From Scytalidium lignicola (Eukaryota; Ascomycota; Leotiomycetes), in contig NCSJ02000104.1 of NCBI GenBank assembly GCA_002812745.2, forward strand, positions 1-64,000: 64,000 nt of DNA. Direction: 5' to 3'. The translations under genes and the position numbers were made by a program. The notes under the pieces are model-generated. The model was given only the letters and a program-made list of their open reading frames with translations, was not told the origin of the DNA and ran no database searches. This document shows positions 11,901 through 22,419 of this stretch, piece by piece (positions within the stretch are counted from its first letter, which is position 1; every line of letters begins with the position of its first letter).

Positions 11901-13403
11901 TGCCGAGCACCCAATCGGTATGGGGATGCAGTCACTCTATATTGCAGAACTCATCCGCCGCAACCAAACTCACTACCACCACCACCACCGCTGCCGCCAG
12001 TTCCAATACGTGTATCTCCACAACCTCCTGTATCGAACACTAAGAAAAGGAGCAAGAAGAAGGATGAAACCGAGGATAGTGATTCCTCCTCGACAATCTC
12101 CTCGTGGAACTCCGTTGATGACTCTACCACTGAATCTGGTTCTAGAAGTAACCCGCGACGGGAAAGACCACAAAAATCTCGACATCAGTCTCGAGGCAAA
12201 GGCACTTACAGCAGCTCTGGACCCAGGGTTTATGGACGAAGACGAGACCCCTTCAATTACTATACTGAAAGGGGACCGGTCTCAACGTATATTGTACCTC
12301 CATATTCAGGTCCCTCGGGTCCCTCAAACTCCATGTATAGACCTCGGACGCCACCATACCGTCGTCCTCATGTAGTGCCATATTCTGGTTCACATCAGCC
12401 ACCAATACCAAATCAAGAATCCAGAACGCCACAGGCCATTTCACCTTACTACTCCCCATACGAACTTAGACCTCCTCGTCCTTCTAACTTGACAACTTTC
12501 GAAAACCCCACGGAACATACAGACAGGTCAAGGATCTTCAATTTGTCCTCTAGCGAGCGGAAATATCCAGAATATCGTGATACAGCCAGATATGATCCGC
12601 GGAACGATGTGGAAGACGAAAACATAGATAGAGATGTAAAACAACTGCTACTAACCTGGACCCCGCAAAATGGTGAATCAGACTTGATAGAGGAGAGACG
12701 AAGGGCGATGCCAGCACCCCTAATAATGAACGAAAGAGAGAAGCCTGAAAGAGTTAATAGTCCTCGAAGTAGTATTACCAAAGACACTATGGATCAAATA
12801 GATATAGAACCAGCCAACGAAAATATTGAACCAATTTCGATGCCGGGGGAAATGGAGCAGAATCAGAAATCAAAGAGTCCTGGACATGCAACCGAAGTCA
12901 TAGAGATGACGGAAGGCCCAAAACCACCAGAGGTCTCTACTAAACCGCATTCTGGCAGTGGTAATTCCACAGCCCCAAAAGTTTCTCGAAAAGCAACCGT
13001 CGATGATATCAGTGATAGTTCGGAAACCAAAGAGAAAATCGGGAGCATTGGTTCTCAAATTTTAGAAGTCGATGAATCTGCGGCAAACAATGTTAACAAA
13101 GCCAAAGGAGTGGGATCACCAGCTCCTCGATCAGATTCATGGCTCGACCACGAAAGAGCTAAGCGGTTAGTAGAATCAACCAAAGACTCCCATGAAGCTA
13201 GCATGAGTGATCTAGGAGACGATTGGAGAGGGAGGCAAAGACATATTGTTCAACCACAGCCTGGGACAGCCCATTTGCGGTATAGACCCACATTTTCAAC
13301 ATCTGGCCAGTACGAGATTAGAAGAGGACTGGATCGGAGGTACAGCTCTCCTAGACCACGGCATTATGAGGAAGACATATATGATAGTGATTCTGGTTGG
13401 TAA
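8920..13403 (+). CDS. Large protein: PigL_N-type N-terminal domain plus long disordered Pro/Ser-rich region
   Basis: Three exons inferred: 8920-9494, 9550-10327 and 10400-13403, giving about 1,451 residues. Intron 1 runs from GTGAGT to the third AG after branch site CTAAC, because nearer AGs break the frame. Intron 2 is GTATGT...GAAG, 72 nt. The start MDPVTALGAAGSIIGIASFG with a following helical stretch is typical of the fungal N-terminal domain PF17111 (PigL_N) found on NLR-like and other fungal proteins. The remainder is low-complexity, rich in Pro, Ser, Arg and Glu, with proline runs near residues 630 and 780 and a more ordered, Trp-containing segment around residues 650-800. The N at 10864 causes an apparent frameshift; dropping one base there joins two long open frames. 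No nucleotide-binding motif was found. Likely intracellular; function unknown. Confidence 0.8.
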
Positions 13404-14034
13404 TGGATGAATTGTTATATAAATATAGTTAAGATATTGCCCTTTTTTCACTATTTGGAAGCAATTTAATTAATTTAGTATGAGCTAAAATCAAAATTAC
13501 TCTATTAGCAAATGTGTAGATTAACCATGAACTGCAACACTAACACTTATACAAACTTTACAACGCTAATAAAAAACTACTTGTAAAGTTAAGCTTTAAG
13601 ATAAATAAAGTATTTGTTAGTAAGCTAGTCATGTAAAGGTTGTAGTAACATGAACTAGTGCTACTAATTCTGTTCCTAGCCAAAAGCCCCTCTCCCCGAG
13701 GCTGGGTGCACTTGTTCATGGAAAGGTAATGCAGCTGTTGTTTTGTATTTTCTCCTTAGTTTGCTGGCCTTCCTTCATTTCGTGCAACCGGTACTTTTAA
13801 CATTTATAGTCTGTAAAAATATTATTTATTTATTTAATTTTTTTGACGCGCTAAAATACCGGGAGGTTGATTAGCTGAACAAACTACAATAAGCCTGAAA
13901 TATTTCAACGATTGTGAATAAAGTATTGATTAACTGAATCAATTATAACAGGCGCCCAATATTTCAACGATGGCGGTACCAGATAAGCCTTTCTACAAGG
14001 CTATATGGATCTTAACGATATATAAAGCCTGGGA
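13404..14034. other. Convergent intergenic spacer with a short tandem repeat
   Basis: This lies between the 3' ends of two convergent genes. An imperfect 58-bp direct repeat (about 13867-13920 and 13925-13978) is built on TTGATTAGCTGAA and ends AATATTTCAACGAT. No gene or terminator motif is recognised. Confidence 0.55.
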
Positions 14035-17000
14035 CTATCTGACTAGGGGTGTATTGGCGAGATCGAATTTGATAAATAGGACAGCGCCAGAGCTATTTGT
14101 AATGACGACTGTCTCACCTCTCGCGGTTCCGGCTGTGCCCCGATATGCTGGAGGAAGCCACAGAAGATTCCCATACCCTTGAACGATCCAGTTACGTCCC
14201 ACATAGAGACAATCTTGAGTTTCCTCCGGCAATCCCTCGGAAAGGGGACGCGGGCTTGCAGAAGGAAGCGGCAATCGTCCCCTTTCTGATTCCAGATGCT
14301 GATGGCCGTCAGAGAAGGAACAGTTGTCTATCATGGCATCAATGTAAAGGCTTCCCATCTCCTTGCCAGCTGCTGCATCCCAGATTTGGACTATCCGACC
14401 TTTTCCCCGGTTTTGTGATAAGACCGCCATTTTCCCCGTTGCTGAAAATGCAACGTTTAAAACGAACCAGTTGTTGTTGTCGTCCTCACCGACATGTATC
14501 TTCGGATGGAATNCCCCCCCCTATAGACAGATCCCATAGAGAGATATGACTATACTCCCATGTCGCTAGGAAATGGCTAGCAGGATTAAATACAAATTGA
14601 TAAATCCTCGCCAGTCCAAGTCTTGCCCTTTCTTTTCCCGTCGCCGCCTCGAACAGCAAGATTTGGCCGCCGGAGGTCGTGTCAACCCCCACGGCGACCA
14701 ACTCGCCATCGGCCGAGAATCTAAGTGGCGAGGTGGTGTGGCACTGCAGACAAGCCAACTCTCTCTCCGCTACCGCGTCCCACAGGTGAAAGACACCAGA
14801 TGTCGTAGCCCACGCCATCACGTGATTCTGCGGGGAGCATGCCCACGTGTAAGCGCCGATGAGTGTCGCCCGGTGCTCCCACGTCGTTGACCCGTCAGGC
14901 ATCCTTCTTCTCTGCAGCACCTGGACCTCGCCACTGAGATTGCTCCGCTTCCTCAACGCCAGCATCTCGCTATCGGGCGAGAAGTCGACGGACTGAACGT
15001 CTTGGAACGCCGCAATCTCATTGGTCATGGCTGTGTCCCAGAGCGAAAGTGTGAAATCCTGCAATAATAATGCTGCCAGTTGGCTGTCGGGAGAGAACCA
15101 CACCCGCCTACCCAGATTCTCTCGCGTCGCCCTGATCGTGCCGGTATTCACATCCCACAATGTTATTCCCTTGTATGACGAGACGGACACAATCGCCGCA
15201 TCATCATTCCCTGGGAAGAATGTAACTTCGTCGGCCTTATCATCGCCATCATCGCCTTCCTCACGCTCAATCCTCTTGGTGTCCATCGCCATCACATCCC
15301 ACAGCCGGATGGTCCCTTCCCTTCCTGCCGACGCCAATAACCTACCGTCAGGGGAGAATGCGACGCTGCAAGTTCCGCCGCTGTGCCCTCGGAAATTCCC
15401 AATTTCCTGCCCCGTGTGGCGAAGATTGATGCTCCCATCCCACAATCCTATCGCCATCACCTGTCCATCCGACGGAGAGAATGCAATCGCCATCACCTTC
15501 GCGCCACACCTGAACTCGAACCTTTGGGTCCCTGTCTTTGCATCGCATATTCTAACTTTCCAATCCCAATATGATGAGTATCCCATCGTCTTTCCATCCA
15601 TCGAGAACGCAATTGCGATGATACGGTTCTTAAACTCATCATATTCCCATTCATCACTGTCTTCCTCATTGTCTCCTTTCTTATAGTCCCCCCATATATT
15701 GTCTCCTTCCTTATAGTCCTCCTCCTCATTGTCCTCCTCATTGTCTCCTTCATTATTGTCCAGCGTTATCATTAGTTCTTTCTTCTTCACGTCCCACAAA
15801 TGGATCAACATATCAGACCCTACCGCCAGGACCTGGCCGTCTGGTGAGAATGCAAGTACAGAGCGGTTTGAGCGCCTTCCTGGGATCTCAACACCACCGA
15901 GTTCGCATTTGGTCTCGGCGCTCCATAGGTGCACTGTGGAACCATACTCTGCTAATGATGCCAAAATGACTCCATTTGGTGAGAAAGCAGATGCCTCAAT
16001 AGAGGGGATTGTACTGCGTGTGTAGCGTGTGCGGCGTGTGTCGCTCTTCAATTCAATCACTTCCTCAGCCCCTTCCCCCTTTAGAAGCTCTCGGAGTCGG
16101 ACCGTGCCATTCTCCAATACCGATATGATTTTTTTGCCATCGAATGAAAATGCAACAACACCTCGTTCTTCAAATCGGGATATCTCCACGCCTGTAATAG
16201 CATCCCACAGCCTTGTCTCGTCCAGCGATCCTGATGCAATAATATTGTCCGACGGGGAGAATGCAACAGATAGAATGCAACAGGAATGACCCTCAAGCAC
16301 AAATAGTTCGGGGCTCCAGTGGTCTTCCACTATTGGCTTCTGTGTAATCCACGAGGGTATGCCGTTTGAAAATTCCTCAAAATTCCTTCGTACAATGCTC
16401 TTCATTGGGCTAAAGATGACTGCAGAGCAGTACGTCTGCAAGGGAGCATGTTCGATAATCCATCTGTAACTAAGCACAAAACGTCGGGCGTCTTGTATTA
16501 AATCAGACAAGCCAGGGTTTTCTACACGCTGAATTTTACCCACAATTAGTCCTCAGCAGACGAAATAACTAAAAATATTTGACTTACATTGATCAGAGTC
16601 TGGAGGCGATTAAGAATAAGGATGGAAGTAGGCATTTCCTTATTCTAGCTCAGTGTCTCAAGCCAAAAGAGGAACTTTTGGCGCAAGAACTCGTGAATCT
16701 TCCCGTTGTCCTCGAGGCCAACAGCTTTCCTTTGGTCGTCGTCAAGCTCTGCAAGATGATCGACCCAATAACGACACGCGTATCGTAAATGCCGTGGGAT
16801 ATGCTCTTCCACCTTGCTCTTCGACACCTCAGAAAAAAAAGTACCAGGTAATCGAAGGTTGCACATATCTTGATGGAGATGCCCAAGCATGACCTCCAAA
16901 CAACTTTCAGACAAAGAACGATGCATTTCCGTCTCAATGATATATAGCTCGGGTAAGCACCTATCTTTACTGATGAGAAACTCACGGAACGAAAGATGGA

Positions 17001-19663
17001 CAAAACTCAGTGGAGAAGCCCTATCCCGGGGAACATTTACAACGGAATGAAGATCGTGTAAAACTCCGTCTAGACTTTCTCCCACTTCTGGATTCAGGAA
17101 TAACTGACTTAGAGAGATGATAGAGAGCGGCTCAAATAACACCACGATGAACCCGAGAACCTGCTTGTAGAGTGCGTATATTTCTTCACCGGATCCAGGT
17201 TGTTCAATTGCGGAAAACCTTAGAACTTTAGTATACATTGCATCGAGGTTGTATTGGGGTCCTCTACTATCAATGCTATCACTGAAAATTAAATCTAGTT
17301 GCTTTCTTTTCAACTTGAGTAAGGGAGAACTGTTGTCGAGAAACCGACAGACGGTTGCAGCATAAATAAACAAACCATCAGACTTCTTGCTGAGCCTGTC
17401 GATGTCGTCCTCTCCAATCCAAGATGGTGGCAAGTTTCTATCTCTAGTAATTCGGGCCAATTCATGTCTTAAGAACAATGTGATATCATCCGGGCTATCA
17501 CTAGATTCACGTCGTTGAATCTTTTGGAGGGTTAAAGGGCGGCAACGATCTTTAAGTATCCGGTCTAATTCGTCTTGGATATAACTTTCGGGTCTGCTGA
17601 CAATCAAAAATTGCAATTGAATTTCACGTAGACTATCCAGCTTCCCTATTTCCCTGAGCATTTCTTGGACATCTTTTGATGGGTTTTTGCACTCATCTAG
17701 TGCATCGATGACAACAATCAAGCGGATTGGAAGGGATTCTTTGCCCAGCTTTAAAAGGGGTTCGAAAATCAGATGCTTTAGCTGTTCCTGAAATACTTTC
17801 GCCTCGATACCCAAATTCTCCTTCACGGCACTAATGATATAGTGCCCGAGACGGGGGAATTTTTGTGCGAGGCACCTTGCAACCGTGGGAATGAGACTCT
17901 GGATTGTATTCCTAGTCGCATCGTCTTGACTGAAGAAGAAACTAGCTCCGAGGAGAGTAGGTCCGAGAAAAGTATTCCGGGCAAGCGGACTTCCTTCCAC
18001 AAAATCCCATCCGTCATTTAGGGCTTTGGTGACGGTTAGGGCGATGCTAGACTTTCCAGTACCGTACATCCCGTGCAGCCAGAATATAATCTCCGCTTTT
18101 GGATCCTTGACCCAATCGTGGATAGCTTTGAGGGTTTGTACTTGAGTACCCTCTAGGCATTGCCCCTTTTTCTCAACTTCATTGGAGTCAAAGAGAGCAT
18201 TCGCAGCGAAGGGGAGAGATGCGAGAACACTATTTCCATTACCATTCTACTGTGGGTTAGTGCATATGGGTCAATCTGCAAAAGGGGATCTTCACCTTTA
18301 CATTCTCCAAAATTTCTTGCTGCGAGGCTGTGATTTGCTCAATGCTGCTTTTAACACCATCCATGTTCCTCCATGTCTCCAGAGCTTTCTCACCAGTCAA
18401 GTTATTTACGCCTTCCTCAATTTCTTTTTTCTTAGCTTCTACCTCCGTCAGTATCTCTTTCCAGCCATTTGCAGCTACTGAGTTTTTTAATGCGCCAAGC
18501 AGTGGGTTATGCGAATATTGCAAGACAATTCGAATTTGGTAATAATAGACTTGAGTATAAAGCTCGATGATCAGATCTTCGATGGATGAAACAAGTTTTT
18601 GATAGCTAGAGTGCAATTAGTACAATTGTTCGCATGCATATAATTTTTTGTATTTCATAAACAATCAAACGTGCAACCAGCAAAACAACGTACTCTGGAT
18701 CTTGAGATTGAAGCGAAAGATATCCATTCTCCAACACTCTGTATCTAACAAGGAGGAACGAAATTCGTTCAAACCCATCCGCAGCATCCTTATCTTGCTG
18801 AAATATATTTTCTAGAAGCTATATAGAAGTAATTAGTAATTCCGCTGGGAAGAAGAGAAATATATATGGTCCTACGGCTGGCTGACCGGAAGGATAGCCA
18901 CAACACCAGCCCAGGCCAATGCAGCAGGTGGGACCGCTGAAACTGCAGAAGCAATTAAATCCTTGAATTTCATAATAAGCCTAACAACCCTACTAAGCTG
19001 CTCCTTAACAACAATTTCCTTTTCGCCTATAGAAAAAGAAAGCTGAAGCTCCTGCAACTTTTCGAGCTTGTCCTTGGCGAGCTTCTGGATCCCCTCGAGT
19101 TGCTCTGCACCTCTAGCAATTTTGCTAGCTTCTGCCGTAAATATTAAGCATATANTTTTTTTTCTATCAAAATCTTGAGAGTGAGACGTTTGATATTAAC
19201 ATACCTTCTTGCGCAGAATCTTGACTTTTTCCCAGATACTTCAGATAATCATTAAGAGAGCGAGATAATTTGGGGTCCGCCTTAAGATTTTCATAAGCTT
19301 GGTTCCAAAGACGCTGCCCAGTAGAGGATATCTCGCCATGATACACGTCCTCGAGTCTCGGATTTCCCTCTGATGCGGTATGAACTGTTGATTCTCCGTC
19401 TTGGGAGTGTTTCGGTCTCAGCCCTACTAGGGATATCGAAGGCGAAGATGCAGAGCTGGCATTCTCTTTTGCCGAGCTTCTGGCTGGATTGCCATTAGGG
19501 AAAGGGTCTTTCCTGTCATCTTTTGGCTTTGATAAGGGTAGTTAGTCCTCAATGAAAAACACCAATCTCTTATTTAACTCACTGCAGCAGATCTGCTTCT
19601 TTCTGGGAACTCAAATAATCTCTTTAATCGATCCCTTTTCCGACCCCTCTCCGTCGATTCCAT
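14035..19663 (-). CDS. NACHT-WD40 NLR (HET-E/HET-D-like architecture), with an in-frame stop
   Basis: Seven exons inferred: 19663-19583, 19526-19205, 19131-18887, 18818-18694, 18605-18296, 18246-16588 and 16528-14035. Together they would encode about 1,744 residues. Order: Ser-rich basic N-terminus; NACHT_N-type helical domain (PAALAWAGVVAILP, FLLVRYRVLENGYL); NACHT NTPase with Walker A GMYGTGKSS (about residue 420) and Walker B LIVVIDALDE (about 540); helical linker; then about 14 degenerate WD40 repeats (FSPDG...LWD) ending in the usual NLR tail (NLLWLPP...GAVLFIKF). A WD40 loop near 15650-15770 holds an acidic Asp/Glu/Asn insert. The TAG at 16647-16645, in frame in exon 6, would stop the protein after NACHT (about 894 residues); reading resumes directly behind it. 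The N at 14513 adds one base. Such proteins act as cytosolic sensors in incompatibility or immunity. The stop may be real decay or a base error. Confidence 0.85.
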
Positions 19664-20015
19664 TCCTTACTGTAATCTCAAGTGTGTGATGAGATGAAAT
19701 GTGTGCTTAGTAGGACCGAGCGCGTCCTTTGGTTTAGATATTAAGACAGCTCTATGAACTTACCATCATCTCGAGGGAAGAGACATTTCCTTGGTGGCGG
19801 GGTAAAGCGCGCTCTGGAAGTTCCTTCCAACGGTTACATCGAGGCTCCGCGAACATACGGATTATTAGAGTGTTGGGTGGCTGGAATTAACCAATTATGA
19901 AGGCAGTGACCTTTATGACTTTACGCTAAACCATTTTTATCGAAAAGTAACTCCGCCTGTAGAAGTCGACTTCTTCTAGTGGAACCAATTAGATTTATCG
20001 AAAAAGGAAAGTAAT
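19664..20015. promoter_or_regulatory. Upstream region of the NLR gene
   Basis: About 350 bp upstream of the inferred NLR start, bordered by an LTR-like repeat. Only unremarkable sequence is visible, with no ORF and no recognised operator. The LTR lies about 350 bp from the start codon, so it could affect expression; that is inference only. Confidence 0.35.
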
Positions 20016-20206
20016 TGTCGGTACACTACCGATATAACACGTAGTACGTCACTTTATGAGTGATATACTAATTAATTGTGTTGATGGTTGATTGATTGTG
20101 AAGATGGTGTGGTGGAGCTGTAGCTTAAGGCTACAGCTCCCCACTACCTAATTGGGACCAGCTAACATGTGACCGACAGCGTTCACACGTGATTAGTCCA
20201 CCAACA
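20016..20206 (+). repeat. LTR of a related but distinct retrotransposon family, with a stub of interior
   Basis: 191-bp segment beginning TGTCGGTACAC and ending CACCAACA. It shares only its ends, the block CACTACCTAATTGGGACCAGCT and a central hairpin (GGAGCTGTAGC / GCTACAGCTCC, 20114-20140) with the 194-bp LTR family. No target duplication flanks it (GTAAT left, CTGGA right). The next bases, CTGGAACTATTTCAAAA, match those after the 5' LTR of the big element once RIP is allowed for. It is therefore more likely a 5' LTR plus primer-binding stub of a truncated copy than a solo LTR. Confidence 0.72.
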
Positions 20207-21384
20207 CTGGAACTATTTCAAAAGAAGAACGGCTAAAAATGCTTTTAACTTTCAATGTTTTAAAGTATTATTCTGTAGTTGCACTAAGTTGGGCCGATAA
20301 AGTCAACCACTGAAATTTGCGGCAAACTGGAGCAAAATCACTCCTCAAAAACTCAATAGTCACATTATTATTATATATATCGTCGAATTCTCAGTCCCAC
20401 GCCATCTCAATTCCGGATCATTTATTGTCACATACACTGACTTGAAAATTTTGTGCCAGTAAATTTCTCCACTCTAGAGAAGACTGCAAACAAGGCTGAC
20501 AACTGAGCAAAGAGTGTGAGCAAGTTAGGTGCATAGACATAGCCTGAAAGGCTAAGTTACAGCATGAAGCAGCGAAGCTCATATGTGCATATTTAATGTA
20601 GCATATCATATTCAATTTAGGTAAATATTAAAGTGTGATCAAAATTGATAAAGAAACTGGGGTGTGATTTAGGTGCGGTTTCACAACAGGTATTCGAGAG
20701 TCGGTTTGCTAATGTGACTACTTTCTTCTTTCCCTCTTACCGCTTTATCGACAATATAACAAGTCTTGAGATCTAAACTCCACGTCCAATAATATTCATT
20801 AGACTTCTGCTCATTATAAACTGTACACATATTCCCTCAACTGTTAGTTTACTAAAGTTAAATGAATACAAGGAAATATAAACTTAACTGACTTTATGAT
20901 TAAAGAGAGGTTTTTAAACACTTTAAAATAATTAGTGAATGCAAATAAAGTATGATTAAAAGTAGTAAAATAAATAGAATGTGATAGAATTGATAACAAC
21001 AGGTAGCTATTATCAGCTTGATTGACAAAACCAAGTAAAACGGTCATATAAGAAGGTTGAAAAAGCTAAGAGTTATAATTTAGTCTATCTGGATACAACA
21101 GGATCTCCACGCAGACAGTGATCTATTAGTGAACTATCTTGGTGTAATTTGCACTATGATTAATTCGGGTAATAGGCTTTCTTCCTTTGTTTAGGCCTTC
21201 TCTTCGGGAGGGGTGACGAGGAGAAAGCTATCGTAAAATGGGCTCCAGAAAGCATCCGTCTTTGTCGATTTAAGGGGAGAGTGAGAAATGATAACATTAC
21301 GATGTGTTAATAATTACAATAGGCAGATTTATCGGCATTAGCAAGATTTATTTAAACTATACAACAATTATACAATAAAGTCTC
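20207..21384. other. AT-rich spacer with a possible retrotransposon remnant
   Basis: The first tens of bases probably belong to the truncated retroelement. The rest is AT-rich, with only 60-70 codon ORFs lacking domains. I see no gene. Confidence 0.5.
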
Positions 21385-22419
21385 TTATATGAGCCCCTGG
21401 TAAGGAGTTTCATCCAAGTATTGCCGTACTCGATAAAGGAAAATAAGAACCATGGAAACTACAAGGATGGATCCTAATGTGACTTCGCCGTTACTTGTGG
21501 AGGTCCATGCATCTACCGCTTAAGGGATATTAGCATAAAAGTTAAAGTGAGTATTTGTAGGGAAAAATGCGCACCTTGTTTTTTTACAAGTTCGATGGAG
21601 CTGGTCCGGTGGAGTGGTTTTGTGATTTGTGGCTGATCTAACACTTGTGATTCTTCGGCCGCCAAGTCGGGGGCTAATTCAAGATTGTCTAATATCAGCA
21701 AATGTCACAATTTTTGGGACCTAGAATGTGTCATACCTAATACTACACTATCGTCATAGGTATCGATAGCCTCTGTGGTTGGATGACTTTGGTCAGCCTT
21801 CAAATATTCGTCAATCATTGAAAACCTCTTCTCGAGAGCTTCACCAATTCGCTCTAGTATGACGTGGCCCCACTTGGAATCTTCCGGCGTCTCATTGAAG
21901 CCACGACGCAGGTCATCATGGGCCTCGTTTAGTCGTTGAATGGCAGAGAACATGGCATTTATACGTGACAACGGTGCATGCCCNTTTTTTTAGCTCCACA
22001 GACAGATCTTCGAGAGATGATTTCCACATGTTCTCGACACTCTTTGCAGTTAAGTATTCGAGCAGTGGCATCTTCTTCCAGTCTGCTGGGCTTTGCTTTT
22101 CATTTAACGAGCCACACAAAACATCGTCCAAGGCGTAGAGAACCGTAGCAACATTCCAAACCAGAATCGCGAGAATAGGTTGCTGCATAAAAAATGTGGA
22201 AAATTTGAAATCTTCGGGAGGAGTGTGTTTTTCTACCGGTAGGCACTCATTATGGTGTTCGTCCTGGTAGCCTCTGATGCGGACAAGCCATTCTTGCTCC
22301 AATTGGCCCCGTGATTTGTGCTCTCCGAGAGTACAGTCGCGATTTTGGATGTCCATGGACACCGCAATGTCTATGTATATTGCGATGTCCTCATTGAAGG
22401 ATCTTTGAGAGACTGGCAT
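21385..22419 (-). CDS. Uncharacterised single-pass membrane protein next to the NLR
   Basis: Three exons inferred: 22419-21737, 21688-21575 and 21518-21385, with introns of 48 and 56 nt (GTATGA...ATTAG; GTGCGC...TTAAG). The product is about 308 residues. The N at 21983 beside a T run shifts the frame; removing one base makes exon 1 end in the phase the next exon needs. The body is helical and charged (residues 1-225), then a linker, and the last exon encodes a hydrophobic segment (about residues 279-297, LGSILVVSMVLIFLYRVRQ) with a short tail, so it looks tail-anchored. No family recognised. It lies upstream of the NLR in the same orientation, 1.7 kb away. A membrane partner for the NLR is possible but only an inference. 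Confidence 0.7.

Noticed and set aside
13970..16302. Several plus-strand frames of 60-220 codons opposite the WD40 region
   Set aside because: They are mirror frames of the repeated WD40 coding sequence, with no domains of their own.
16528..16543. ATG at 16543 as the start of a separate WD40 protein
   Set aside because: The first five codons (MGKIQ) lie in an intron with a good branch site and acceptor. Joining to the NACHT exon keeps phase and gives the expected NLR layout.
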